Positions 8,888 through 18,346 of a DNA stretch of 64,000 nucleotides are shown here, in pieces. The first letter of the stretch is position 1. Each line of letters begins with the position of its first letter. The translations under genes and the position numbers were made by a program. Source of the stretch: Sinorhizobium numidicum (lineage in GTDB: Bacteria; Pseudomonadota; Alphaproteobacteria; Rhizobiales; Rhizobiaceae); the NCBI RefSeq assembly GCF_029892045.1, contig NZ_CP120367.1, positions 1,612,001-1,676,000 on the forward strand. The letters are read 5' to 3'. A model generated the notes under the pieces. The model was given only the letters and a program-made list of their open reading frames with translations. It was not told where the DNA came from and ran no database searches.

Positions 8888-11833
8888 TCAATCAGCGATC
8901 TCCAGTGCCTTCTGCTCGATCGACCGGCGCGAGATGCTGTGCCGGTCGAGCAACTCCTCCTTCTTGCCGGATCGCGGCAGTTTCACGATCCCCAATCGAT
9001 GCACCGCTGCAGCCGAGCCGACCGCCGCCGAAACCGCGTCGGCAAGGCCGCCATCGACTGCGTGATCCTCGACGACGAGAACTCGTGCGGTCTCACGCGC
9101 CGCCGCAGTTAGGGTCTCTTTATCGATAGGCTTGACCGAGTAGGCATCGATGATGCGGGTTCTGATCCCCTTCCGCTCGAGGCTATCGTGCGCCGCAAGC
9201 GCCTCATGCAGGGTAATTCCTGCCGCGACGATCGTCAGTCGGTCCTCGTTCGATGAATGCAGCGTTTTGCTGCCGCCGATGGGGAAGTCTTCATCGTTGG
9301 GATAGATCACGGCTGTCTTCGGCCGTGTGGTCCGGATATAGACTATACCCTCGGCATGCGCCGCGGCTTCCGTCAAGCGCTCGGCGCTGACCGCATCGGA
9401 CGGATAGAGAACGATACTGTCGATCAGCGCGCGAAACATCGCTATGTCCTCGAGCCCCATCTGCGAAGGGCCGTCCTCGCCAATGGAAACCCCGGCATGG
9501 CTGCCGCACAGTACGAGATGGCGCGGCCGGCTGTATTGCGCCATCCGGATGAAGTCGTACGCGCGGGTGAGGAAACAGGCGAACGTCGCGGCATAGGGGA
9601 CCTTGCCCGAAGCCGCTAGTCCGAGTGCGGTTCCGACCATGTTCTGCTCGGCGATAAAGGATTGGAAGAACCGCTCCGGAAACTTCTTGGCAAAGCCCTC
9701 GGCCCCGGTTGAGTTCACGACGTCGCCGTCGAGGGCGACGATGTCAGGCATCAGGGCGCCGAGCTTCTCCAGCGCCTTTCCATACGCCTGTCGTGTCGCG
9801 ACCTGTTCGCCGGGGCGATACTGGACTTTGATCCGTCGCGACGTCGCCGGAGCCTGCGCCGGGGAATATTGCCCGGACCGGCGGGATTCCACCCGCAGGC
9901 CGATCCCTGTGTCGCCCAGTTCGGCGAGCGCGGCCTGCATGTGCTCAAAATCAAGTGGCTTGCCATGCCAGCCACTCGCCCCCTCCAGGACCGACACGCC
10001 CTTGCCTTTCACCGTGCGCGCGATGATCGCAGTAGGGCCTCCCTCGCGGGCGGAATGGAGCGCGCCGACGATCGATGCCATATTGTGGCCATCAACCTCG
10101 AGCGTGCGCCAGCCAAATGCCGCGAAACGTCGTGCCAACACACCGGTGTCGTGGTGGTAGGGCGCCGGCCCGCTCTGGCCCAGACCATTAACATCGACGA
10201 TGGCCACCAGATTCGACAACCCGTTGAGGGCGGCAAACTGCGCCGCTTCCCATACTGAGCCTTCCGAGCACTCGCCGTCGCCGAGCAGGCAATAGATCCT
10301 GGCATCGATCTTATCCAGGCGATTGGCCGCTGCCATTCCATTGGCCGCCGAGAGCCCCTGCCCGAGCGATCCGGTTGCGACCTGGACCCAGGGATTGAGC
10401 GGCGTCGGATGCCCTTCGAGGGTGCTGTCGATCCGGCGCAGCGACATTGGATCTTCGGCGATCGCTCCGGCCTCGTATAGGGCGGCCCAGAGAATCGGCG
10501 CGGCATGTCCCTTGGACAGCACGAATTTGTCCACGTTTGGCGCCGTGGGGTCGCTCGGATCCCAGCGCATCTCGTGGAAGAACAGGGCCGCCAGAAGATC
10601 GGCGCAGGACATGCATGACGTCGGATGTCCCGATCCAGCCTCGGTCGTCATCCGGATCACCAGATGGCGCAGCTTGCGAGCCATATCCTCCAGGGATTGA
10701 AGATCCACGGGCTCGAGATGTTGGTCGCGCTTCGCCGCGAGCTGCCGCATCAGCGAATCGAAGGGTCTGATGAACTTTTCGACGCCCTCATTCTCGAGCT
10801 GCGCCGTTACCTGATCGAACTTCACGCCGGCACGCTCGAGATCGGCCATCACCTCTTTGGCCTCGTCGATCCCGTGCTCCACGGTCTCCTTGATCATGCC
10901 GTGGTCGAGCAAGGCCGCGATCGTCTTTTTCGGCATGGTGTTGACGGTGAATGGGCCGATCAGCGGCTCGACATACATGAGATCGTGGTAGACGGGATTC
11001 TTTGTGCTCGTGCTGGCCCACAGCATCCGCTGCACGCGCGCTCCCTTGTCTGCGAGCGCTTTCCACCGGTCGCTCGCAAGGGTGCGTTTGAACCGCTGAT
11101 AGGCGAGCTTGGCGTTGGCGTTCGCCGCCCTGCCGAGGAGCTGCTCCGGATTAAACCCGTCCCCGGCGCCTGCATCGGGCACCGTCCGATGCTGAAGCAG
11201 CTCATCGACGAGAACGTCGATGCGGCTCAGGAAGAAGCTGGCGACCGAGGCAACGCTGGCAATCGGCTGACCGGCATCCAGGCGGCGCTCGAGCGCCCGC
11301 ATGTAGGCGTCTGCGACGGCCTCGTAGCCCGCAATCGAGAACAGGAGCGTGATGTTGATATTGATGCCCTCGAAAAGTAGTTGCTCGATCGCGGGAACAC
11401 CGGCGGCGGTACCGGGAATCTTGATGAACAGGTTCGGACGATCGACGAGCGCCCACAGCCGTCGGGCTTCGTCGATGGATGCCTGCGTGGCGTGCGCCAG
11501 ATGCGGCGAAACCTCGAGACTGACGAAACCGTCAGCTCCAACCGACTGGTCGTAGACGGGCCGCAAGATGTCGCAGGCGTTTCGCACATCCGTGGTGATC
11601 AGGTCTTCATAGATTTCCTGGGTGGAGTGTCCTGCCGCCGCCGCCCGCGCAATGTCGCTGTCGTAGTCGGTGCCCTCGGCCATCGCCTTCTCGAAGATGG
11701 CGGGATTGGATGTAATTCCGCGCAGGCCTTGTTCGACCCGCTGCGCAAGTTCGCCGCTTGTAATCATGCGCCGGGTCAGGTCGTCCATCCAACAGCTCTG
11801 GCCGTGAGCGCTAAGCTCGGTCATCCGGTTCAT
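8888..11833 (-). CDS. Fused transaldolase-transketolase (bifunctional pentose phosphate enzyme)
   Basis: A single 981-residue polypeptide joining two non-oxidative pentose phosphate enzymes. Residues ~1-365 are a transaldolase of the longer bacterial type: GITSNPAIFEKA, DGFVSLEVSP, and the Schiff-base Lys138 in NLFIKIPGTAAG. Residues ~375-981 are a transketolase: TTEAGSGHPTS, FVLSKGHAAP, the thiamine diphosphate motif GDGECSEGS (519-526), and the catalytic glutamate Glu729 in FIAEQNMVGTALG. The ATG at 11833 is chosen for its AGGAGA; an upstream extension lacks support. There is no stop or frame change at the join (DSLMRQLAAKRDQHLEPVDLQ), so the fusion appears real. It would interconvert C3-C7 sugar phosphates in the cytoplasm with both active sites linked. 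Confidence 0.92.
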   Translation of the reverse strand: MNRMTELSAHGQSCWMDDLTRRMITSGELAQRVEQGLRGITSNPAIFEKAMAEGTDYDSDIARAAAAGHSTQEIYEDLITTDVRNACDILRPVYDQSVGADGFVSLEVSPHLAHATQASIDEARRLWALVDRPNLFIKIPGTAAGVPAIEQLLFEGININITLLFSIAGYEAVADAYMRALERRLDAGQPIASVASVASFFLSRIDVLVDELLQHRTVPDAGAGDGFNPEQLLGRAANANAKLAYQRFKRTLASDRWKALADKGARVQRMLWASTSTKNPVYHDLMYVEPLIGPFTVNTMPKKTIAALLDHGMIKETVEHGIDEAKEVMADLERAGVKFDQVTAQLENEGVEKFIRPFDSLMRQLAAKRDQHLEPVDLQSLEDMARKLRHLVIRMTTEAGSGHPTSCMSCADLLAALFFHEMRWDPSDPTAPNVDKFVLSKGHAAPILWAALYEAGAIAEDPMSLRRIDSTLEGHPTPLNPWVQVATGSLGQGLSAANGMAAANRLDKIDARIYCLLGDGECSEGSVWEAAQFAALNGLSNLVAIVDVNGLGQSGPAPYHHDTGVLARRFAAFGWRTLEVDGHNMASIVGALHSAREGGPTAIIARTVKGKGVSVLEGASGWHGKPLDFEHMQAALAELGDTGIGLRVESRRSGQYSPAQAPATSRRIKVQYRPGEQVATRQAYGKALEKLGALMPDIVALDGDVVNSTGAEGFAKKFPERFFQSFIAEQNMVGTALGLAASGKVPYAATFACFLTRAYDFIRMAQYSRPRHLVLCGSHAGVSIGEDGPSQMGLEDIAMFRALIDSIVLYPSDAVSAERLTEAAAHAEGIVYIRTTRPKTAVIYPNDEDFPIGGSKTLHSSNEDRLTIVAAGITLHEALAAHDSLERKGIRTRIIDAYSVKPIDKETLTAAARETARVLVVEDHAVDGGLADAVSAAVGSAAAVHRLGIVKLPRSGKKEELLDRHSISRRSIEQKALEIAD

Positions 11834-12077
11834 GCCAGATCTCCTTTCGAAGTTCGCCCTCCCTCGCCTCGACTCATACAAACTCACGCCGCCGCGGTCT
11901 GATCCGCGCGTCACCCAAATATGATCTTGCGTCATGATAGCCGAACCGACCCTCAACACCGAGTACTGGCGTGGCGGGCGGCGCGGCAAAAGTCTCGTGA
12001 ACCGCACTACCGCTTAGCGGATGTGAACCGAAGACCGCGTGTCGCTGAAAGCTCTCGTGCGCTGTCTCGTCGGGCGG

Positions 12078-12476
12078 TTAGAACTCGCCGGGCTCAGGCG
12101 CCTGCAATTCCTCGATCGAATCCACCCGATCCGGATAGAACGCCATGTGGTCCTTGATTTCACGTACCGCCGCATGCGGGTTTTCATAGGTCCAGATGGC
12201 GTTCTTCGAGCGCTCGCCACCGTGTGTGATGCTGTAATAGGAAGCATCGCCCTTGTAGGGGCAATGCGTCGCATGATCGGTGCGGGCAAGCAGCGACATG
12301 TCGACGTCCTTGCGGGGAATATATTGTACCGGCGGGTAGGACGCCTCGCGCAATGTGAGCGCGTCGCGCGTGTCGGCAACGACGCGGCCGCCGAGCTTGA
12401 CGACGACGCGCGCTGGATTGTGATCGATGGTGATCGGATGATCGGGCCCAGGAATTTTGATCGGCTTGTCTGACAT
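12078..12476 (-). CDS. DUF427 domain-containing protein
   Basis: A 132-residue protein matching DUF427 along its length: RVVVKLGGRVVADT, REASYPPVQYIPRKDVDM, HCPYKGDASYYS, and AFYPDRVDSIE are family hallmarks. The family is a small single-domain beta-barrel-like fold of unproven role. The ATG at 12476 begins MSDKPIKIPGPDHP. The ribosome-binding site is weak (AAGGCG). It sits upstream of the transaldolase-transketolase gene on the same strand, but ~245 bases apart, so an operon is uncertain. Confidence 0.85.
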   Translation of the reverse strand: MSDKPIKIPGPDHPITIDHNPARVVVKLGGRVVADTRDALTLREASYPPVQYIPRKDVDMSLLARTDHATHCPYKGDASYYSITHGGERSKNAIWTYENPHAAVREIKDHMAFYPDRVDSIEELQAPEPGEF

Positions 12477-12599
12477 GAGCGATCGCCTTCGGAAGATTGC
12501 ACCGTCCTTACATAGGGTCATGCCTCCCGCTTCCAAGGGGCGGCAGTTGGTCACGCACGCCGCACCTGACCTGCGAGTTAATGATCTGCTGGACGATGC

Positions 12600-13337
12600 T
12601 CAGATTGCGTAAAGCTCGATCGGCTTCTCAAAGCCCTTCAGGTGGTATTCCCGGCCCTTGCTTTCGGCGGTTTGGCTCTGCGCCCGCTCGCAAACGGCAC
12701 TGGTGACGAGAATCCGCCCCGCCTCAGCAACGGACTGGGCGCGAGCGGCAGTATTCACAACCGTTCCAATGGCAGTCAGGTCGCGATGCGATCGGCCGAA
12801 CTCTCCGAAACTGGCCTCGCCGGAGTCGATGCCGATACCCACGCCGAGTTCACTTCCATCCAGGCCGGCACCTTCAGCCACGTGAAGTTCACGACGCAAT
12901 TGGCAGCGGCGCTGGATCTCCCGCGCAGCGAGCACAGCCCGTTCGGCATGGTCCTGATGGGGGATCGGAAAGTTGAATATTGCCATGATCGCGTCCCCCA
13001 CCGTCTTGTTAAGAAGGCCGTCGAATTCCCAAATGGCTGTGGCACATTCATCGTAGAAATCATCCAGCAGCGACGAGACAGTGTCGGCCGAAAGCGACTG
13101 CGAAAGCGTCGTATAGCCCCTCAGATCTGCAAAAAGCACAGACACGTCAACGGTGATCTTGCGGGCTTTCATCACGCGTGTGAACATGAGTTCGCAAATC
13201 GTGCAGGTGTTCGGATTCATCCGGCTCGGGCGGATGCCAAAGGCGCGGAAGGGAATGGAAGCCGGTCCGCGCAGAGGCACTGGGAGACGCATCTGCTCCC
13301 AGCAGCCCTTGCAAATCCTGGATTGAGAAAACGACAT
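12600..13337 (-). CDS. Class III adenylate/guanylate cyclase with N-terminal CxxC pair
   Basis: A 245-residue protein. The C-terminal ~185 residues are a class III nucleotidyl cyclase catalytic domain. The metal-binding aspartates are Asp71 in SVLFADLRGYTTLSQ and Asp115 in LLNKTVGDAIMAIF, and AIGTVVNTAARAQ supplies the transition-state Asn/Arg region. The N-terminus has two CxxC motifs, Cys9/Cys12 (ICKGCW) and Cys45/Cys48 (CTICE), which could bind zinc or an iron-sulfur cluster and give redox or metal control. No membrane segment. The ATG at 13337 follows a weak ribosome-binding site; an upstream start would add 15 residues. Product nucleotide (cAMP or cGMP) is not decided by sequence alone. 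Confidence 0.82.
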   Translation of the reverse strand: MSFSQSRICKGCWEQMRLPVPLRGPASIPFRAFGIRPSRMNPNTCTICELMFTRVMKARKITVDVSVLFADLRGYTTLSQSLSADTVSSLLDDFYDECATAIWEFDGLLNKTVGDAIMAIFNFPIPHQDHAERAVLAAREIQRRCQLRRELHVAEGAGLDGSELGVGIGIDSGEASFGEFGRSHRDLTAIGTVVNTAARAQSVAEAGRILVTSAVCERAQSQTAESKGREYHLKGFEKPIELYAI

Positions 13338-14422
13338 GTTGCCGCCGCCCTGTTTGCGTGTCGCTCCGCGATTTTCGCACATCTGGGCCAGAAAATCTCT
13401 CGAAAAGCCTGCAGTTGCTTTGCAACTGGAACCGCGTCGTCAGAACATTCCACTCCACGTTGTCGGCTGCAACCGGCCGGTTCCGGCTGCAGAGCCAATG
13501 TCCGCTCCGCGGAGGCGCCGCCACCGGCCCCTTGGCTGATGAACCGTATCCATCGGCGAAGCGTGATCATCGGCTCCCGGTCATCGGCATGGCGTGCGGC
13601 ATTGCCGCCGTCACAGCTCGGTTGGACCTGCTGGTCGCCCTTCGAATGGTTCAGGGCTTCTCCGGCGGCACCCTGCTGGTTGGGGCCCAGCCGATCATTT
13701 TTCTCGCCTATCCGCGATCCCATCAGCCAATCCTTCAAGCTCTGTTTGCGATGGGGTCCGTTGTCGCTCCCGCGACGATCGCCCCGGCCCTTCAGGGGTG
13801 GTTGCTTGATAGCCAGTCCTGGACATGGATCGTCTTCAGCATTGTTCCGGTGGCCTCGGCGGCTGCCGGACTTCTGCTCCTTCGAAAGACGATGGCGCTC
13901 CAGGACTTGATCGATTGGTGCGTCGCCGCGTGCGTAGACTTCGGACGCAATGGTTTCGACATTTCGTGACAGTCCGTACACCCCGACCAGATGCGCATGT
14001 GACGCTGAGCAAGGCTGGCCGCCTGTCTGCCCAGCTTCTCCCCAACAGGAGAGGCGTCGAGGAATACCGCGATGCCCCTTCCACGCATCCGGCAACGACA
14101 TCTCCGGAAGGCCGTCATTTAATCAGTTTCTCTCCGCTTGTGATTGCCTCCCCGACCAAAACGACGCGCATGTTGCAGCCACTCTGAAGACAATTCAGTC
14201 GGAGAATGCTGATTTAGAGGCTGCATCGCGCGCGCTCGGTCTATTGGCTCGACGGCGCCAGGAGCGGGCATGCTGACGCTGCTGAAGGCCAGCGGTTAGC
14301 CAGCCGTCACATTTATGGGCCGGATGCAAATTGTGGTTAGGCTATGTCCCAGAGATGACTCCATCCGGTATCGTTCCTATGATATGTTTGCGGCTTGTGC
14401 TTCCTCCCGGAGGGACACCAAA
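13338..14422. other. Decayed region with an MFS remnant
   Basis: Just over 1 kb without an intact gene. It includes an MFS transporter remnant (13559-13897, listed separately). The rest, 13900-14422, has short frames only. One plus-strand frame ending at 14276 reads SENADLEAASRALGLLARRR, but no family is recognised. The promoter of the heme-protein gene at 14423 should lie near the 3' end. Confidence 0.5.
13559..13897 (+). pseudogene. Remnant of an EmrB/DHA2-type MFS efflux transporter
   Basis: About 113 codons resemble transmembrane helices 3-6 of a 14-helix drug:H+ antiporter: VALRMVQGFSGGTLLVGAQP matches the family's ALRxxQGxxGG segment, followed by VVAPATIAPALQGWLLD and WTWIVFSIVPVASAAAGLLL. 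The N-terminal helices, the C-terminal half and any plausible start are missing, and the frame runs into unrelated sequence on both sides. This is a fragment left by deletion, not a functional gene. Confidence 0.7.
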
Positions 14423-15181
14423 ATGGAAGCTCTTACCGCCTTGGCGCGAAACGGCGTTTTCGCAGCTCTAACCGGTTGCATGCTCCTCTTGTCTCCGGCG
14501 GCGGCTGAAGAAGCCGCTGACGTAGCGACCGGGACGCGGCTCGCCGAATTGCTCAGAGCCGCCCGAAGCGTCCTTTCGAATTATCAGTCGCTGATCAACG
14601 ATCCAGCAGTCGGAGACAAGCACCTCGATGGCGAGCGTTTCACGGCGGAGGCGATTGCCCTCTATGCGAAGCGTACTGGCGGTGACTTGATCTCCAACGA
14701 TCTGGCGGCGCGCGACCACAAACTGCTTCAGGCACAGGTCGACGCCATGCGTGAGGTCGTCGACGAGCGGCAGGACGACATAAACCGCCCGGGCATTGGG
14801 TTTAAGGGCTTTGTCCCGGCCGTTTTCGCGCGTCTGATGAACGAGAAATTCGCCGCCAAAGCGGGAAACGAGGCGCTCGTCCGCGTGACTGCGCCGGAGG
14901 TCCTGGTGCGTAACCGCAAGTCGCTGCCCGATACCTGGGAGACACGGGTCATCAATGAAGTCTTCTCGGATCCGCAGAGGCCGAAGGATGACGCCTACAC
15001 GGAAGTGACGCAGGTGAACGGCCGCCCTGCTTTCCGGATGCTGCTGCCGGAATATTACACGGAGTCGTGTCTTTCCTGTCACGGCGAACCGAAGGGCGAA
15101 ATCGACGTCACCGGCTATCCGAAAGAGGGGGGCAAAGCGGGCGATCTGGGCGGTGCCATCAGCATCGTCTTGTTCAAATGA
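14423..15181 (+). CDS. Periplasmic c-type heme sensor-like protein (DUF3365/Tll0287-like)
   Basis: A 252-residue exported protein. The ATG at 14423 has GGAGGG eight bases upstream. Residues ~1-29 are a signal peptide ([20 protein letters not shown]). The rest matches DUF3365, the Tll0287-like fold: [32 protein letters not shown], and the C-terminal heme c motif CLSCH (Cys216, Cys219, His220). Proteins with this fold bind heme c and are thought to sense redox state or small gases. Its stop codon overlaps the start of the histidine kinase gene (ATGA), so the two are translationally coupled. It is probably the kinase's sensory partner. Confidence 0.85.
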   Translation: MEALTALARNGVFAALTGCMLLLSPAAAEEAADVATGTRLAELLRAARSVLSNYQSLINDPAVGDKHLDGERFTAEAIALYAKRTGGDLISNDLAARDHKLLQAQVDAMREVVDERQDDINRPGIGFKGFVPAVFARLMNEKFAAKAGNEALVRVTAPEVLVRNRKSLPDTWETRVINEVFSDPQRPKDDAYTEVTQVNGRPAFRMLLPEYYTESCLSCHGEPKGEIDVTGYPKEGGKAGDLGGAISIVLFK

Positions 15182-17934
15182 GCGCGCTCGGGCAGCAGCA
15201 GCGGGCATTCGAGGCGGCCCAGGCGCCGGCCGCGAAGCGCGCCAGCCGGCTCGCCAATCTGCCGATCTCTGCCCGTGTTGCTGCACTGACCGCCGCCGGC
15301 CTGATCAGCCTTATCCTGTCGTCGGCCTTTCTCACTCAGGCGCTCTATCGCAGCGCCGAGCGGATGGCCGAAACCAGAGAGCTATTCGACCGCGCAGCAT
15401 CAGCGGCCGCGGCGCATGTCGCCTTCGGCGATCTGCGATATTGGCTGACCGATCTCTCCGTCAGCCTGCTGATGAATTCGCAGCGCAATGCCGATGAGGC
15501 CCGCGAACGCCTGCAGGTCCAGTTAGAACGGCTTGCGAAGGACGAGCCCGAAGCGGTTGAGGAAATCCGCGCAGAGGTCGATGCCTATGTCAAAACGGCG
15601 CTGCAGGCAACGGACAGCTATACACAGGACAACCGCATCGTCGGCAACGCCCTGCTGGCAAGGGCACGCACCCACAGCGGCAACGTTGATGCCGATCTCA
15701 ACAAACTCGTCGAACAGGTAAAGGCCGACGCGGAGGCCGCCCGGAACGAGGTCGTGAAGCAAACGGAGAAGACCGCCACAGCCGCTGCCATCCTGGTGGG
15801 CGTCCTGGTCCTGTTGGGCTCTTTTCTCACGCTTCTCGTCTTGCGCTCGATCGTCGGTCCGCTACGGCGTCTCAATCGCGTGATCGGAGATCTGACGGAA
15901 GGACGCTACGACGTCGAGATCCCTGACGAGAGCGGCGACGAATTCGGAGCAATGGCGAAGACCCTCTCGCTCTTCCAGCAAAGCGCGATCGAAAAGAAAA
16001 GGCTCGAAGACGAGGCAGAGCGGCAGAGGCGGACGATCGCCGCGGCGCTCGAGGCGATTTCGGATGGGTTTGTCCTTTATGATCCGGACGACAGAATCCT
16101 GGTCGCCAACAGCAAATATTGCGAAATTTTCCCCAACCACAAGCCAAACGAGCTTCGCGGCAAGAGCTTCCGCGAAATCTTGGAGCACAACCTGGCAAAG
16201 GGACAAGTGGACCTCGAAGGCAAATCGCCGGAAGAATGGATCGAGGACCGCCTGCGCCTTCACAGGGATCCTGCGGGCCTGGTCGACGAGAAACGGTTCG
16301 GCGACAAGTGGGTCCGCATCACCAAGCGCAAGATTCCCGATGGCGGAACGGTCGCCGTCTACACGGACATCACCGAACTCAAAGAGAGGCAAGTCGAGCT
16401 CGAGGGGGCCAAGAGCAACGCGGAGTCGGCAAGCGAGGCCAAGAGTCGTTTTCTCGCTTCGATGAGCCACGAATTGCGCACGCCACTGAACGCGATCATC
16501 GGCTACAGCGAGATGCTCATAGAGGAGGCGCGCGACCATGACGGCGAGCTCGTCCCGGACCTTGAAAAAATAGCGTCTGCCGGCCGGCATCTGCTGTCGC
16601 TCATCAACGACATCCTCGACCTTTCAAAGATCGAAGCGAACAAGATGGAGATCTTCCTCGAAACCTTCGACGTCGCCGACTTGCTCCGCGACGTGAGCGC
16701 TACTGTCGCACCGCTGATGGCGAAGAACCGGAACGAGTTCATTGAGGACATCCAGGGCGATCTTGGCGAGATGCACTCCGACCAGACCAAGCTGCGCCAG
16801 AATCTCTTTAACCTGCTCAGCAACGCGGCCAAGTTCACCAATGGCGGCCGGGTAATTCTTTCGGTTCGGCGTGAAAGGCGAGCGGACAGCGATTGGCTTG
16901 TGTTCAAGGTATCCGACACCGGGATCGGCATGACGGCAGAACAGCAGGAACGGCTTTTCAATGCCTTCACACAGGCCGACGCTTCCACCACCCGGAACTA
17001 CGGCGGTACGGGATTGGGCTTGAGCATCACCCGCAGCTTCAGCCGCATGATAGGCGGTGTCGTCAGCGTCGAAAGCCAGGTCGGAAAAGGCTCGGTCTTC
17101 ACGATGGAAGTGCCGGCACAATGCAGGCGAGAGACCGAAGAACCTCGAACAGCCGAGCCGTCGCCGATCATTCAGCCGGGTCGCACCGCACTCATCATCG
17201 ACGACGAGCCGGCTGCCCGGAACTTGATCGCAAAAGCCCTCGCGGAAGCGGGACTTGCCTCGATAGAGGCAGCAAGCGGGGCAGAAGGAATAGCCGCCGC
17301 TCGGGAGCACCGGCCCGCCGCAATCATTCTCGACATCATCATGCCGCATCAGGACGGCTGGTCGGTGCTGCGCACGTTGAAGAGCGATCCTGAACTGTGC
17401 ACGATTCCTGTGATCCTTGCGACGATCCTGGCGGATCGCGAACTCGGCCTCTCGCTCGGCGCAGTCGAATATCTGACCAAGCCCATCGACACCGACAAGC
17501 TGATCCAGACGATAGAGGCTTGCGGCGGGGGCAACCGCGACGTCCTGGTCATCGACGACGATCAGGCTTCGCGCGAATTCCTCAGGCGCATTCTGGTGAA
17601 GAGGAATTGGACGGTCCACGAGGCAGCCGACGGCATTCGCGGTCTCGAACTGATGATGCGGCTTCTGCCGCGCCTCGTCTTGCTCGATCTTCTCATGCCG
17701 GAAATGGACGGCTTCCAGACGCTGAGCGAGATGCAGAGGATTCCGGAGCTGCAGAACATTCCGGTCGTGGTGGTCACTTCGAAGGACCTTTCCGCAAACG
17801 AATTGAATTGGCTGCGCGACCGGGCGGTCGCCGTCGTAAACAAGGGCGCAAACAGCAGGTCCCAATTGGTCGAGGCCCTCGAGCGCCAGATAGGATCGCG
17901 CGAAACGGCCGGTGAGGCCGTCGTCAACAGCTGA
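15178..17934 (+). CDS. Membrane hybrid sensor histidine kinase with two receiver domains
   Basis: A 918-residue kinase. The start at 15178 overlaps the preceding stop (ATGA). Order: cytoplasmic stub; TM1 ([17 protein letters not shown], ~38-58); helical periplasmic region (~60-200); TM2 ([19 protein letters not shown], ~203-222); HAMP (~223-280); PAS ([20 protein letters not shown], ~288-400); HisKA with His431 in [12 protein letters not shown]; HATPase with DTGIGM and GGTGLGLSI; first receiver ([12 protein letters not shown], Asp719 in ILDIIMP); second receiver ([12 protein letters not shown], Asp837 in [11 protein letters not shown]). The periplasmic part could contact the heme protein encoded upstream. 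The single-domain receiver and receiver-cyclase genes follow immediately, so phosphate probably passes to them. Confidence 0.93.
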   Translation: MSALGQQQRAFEAAQAPAAKRASRLANLPISARVAALTAAGLISLILSSAFLTQALYRSAERMAETRELFDRAASAAAAHVAFGDLRYWLTDLSVSLLMNSQRNADEARERLQVQLERLAKDEPEAVEEIRAEVDAYVKTALQATDSYTQDNRIVGNALLARARTHSGNVDADLNKLVEQVKADAEAARNEVVKQTEKTATAAAILVGVLVLLGSFLTLLVLRSIVGPLRRLNRVIGDLTEGRYDVEIPDESGDEFGAMAKTLSLFQQSAIEKKRLEDEAERQRRTIAAALEAISDGFVLYDPDDRILVANSKYCEIFPNHKPNELRGKSFREILEHNLAKGQVDLEGKSPEEWIEDRLRLHRDPAGLVDEKRFGDKWVRITKRKIPDGGTVAVYTDITELKERQVELEGAKSNAESASEAKSRFLASMSHELRTPLNAIIGYSEMLIEEARDHDGELVPDLEKIASAGRHLLSLINDILDLSKIEANKMEIFLETFDVADLLRDVSATVAPLMAKNRNEFIEDIQGDLGEMHSDQTKLRQNLFNLLSNAAKFTNGGRVILSVRRERRADSDWLVFKVSDTGIGMTAEQQERLFNAFTQADASTTRNYGGTGLGLSITRSFSRMIGGVVSVESQVGKGSVFTMEVPAQCRRETEEPRTAEPSPIIQPGRTALIIDDEPAARNLIAKALAEAGLASIEAASGAEGIAAAREHRPAAIILDIIMPHQDGWSVLRTLKSDPELCTIPVILATILADRELGLSLGAVEYLTKPIDTDKLIQTIEACGGGNRDVLVIDDDQASREFLRRILVKRNWTVHEAADGIRGLELMMRLLPRLVLLDLLMPEMDGFQTLSEMQRIPELQNIPVVVVTSKDLSANELNWLRDRAVAVVNKGANSRSQLVEALERQIGSRETAGEAVVNS

Positions 17935-17960
17935 AACGCATGACAGGAGGAGAACCGGAA

Positions 17961-18332
17961 ATGACGAGAATCCTTCTGGTGGAAGACAATGAAATGAACC
18001 GCGACATGCTTTCGCGGCGGTTGTCTCGGCGCGGCTTCGATGTGCTCATTGCGGAAAATGGCAAGGCCGGGGTCGAGCTCGCCGCTTCGGAAAAGCCGGA
18101 TCTGATCCTAATGGACATGAGCCTGCCGGTGATGGACGGCTGGGAAGCGACCAGACTGATCAAGGCCAATCCCGTCACATCCAGTATTCCCGTCATCGCG
18201 CTGACCGCGCACGCAATGGCGAGCGATCGCGAAATGGCCATCGAGGCCGGCTGCGACGACTATGACAGCAAACCGGTCGACTTGCCGCAGCTTGTCCGAA
18301 AAATCGAGCAACTGCTTACGACACGTCACTAA
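17961..18332 (+). CDS. Single-domain response regulator (DivK/CheY-like)
   Basis: A 123-residue receiver with no output domain. ILLVEDNEMNRDML gives the acidic pocket, Asp52 in LILMDMSLPVMDG is the phosphoacceptor, and ALTAHAMASDRE and YDSKPVD supply the conserved Thr/Ala and Lys. The wording is very close to DivK-type receivers of alphaproteobacteria. The ATG at 17961 is preferred for its GGAG; an ATG 21 bases upstream is possible. It lies 26 bases after the hybrid kinase gene and 14 before the cyclase gene, so it probably shuttles phosphate within this system. Confidence 0.92.
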   Translation: MTRILLVEDNEMNRDMLSRRLSRRGFDVLIAENGKAGVELAASEKPDLILMDMSLPVMDGWEATRLIKANPVTSSIPVIALTAHAMASDREMAIEAGCDDYDSKPVDLPQLVRKIEQLLTTRH

Positions 18333-18346
18333 GCGGCCGATGCAAA

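Noticed and set aside
12642..13910. A 422-codon plus-strand frame over the cyclase
   Set aside because: It is a shadow of the minus-strand cyclase in its first half. Only the short MFS remnant in another frame has family support.
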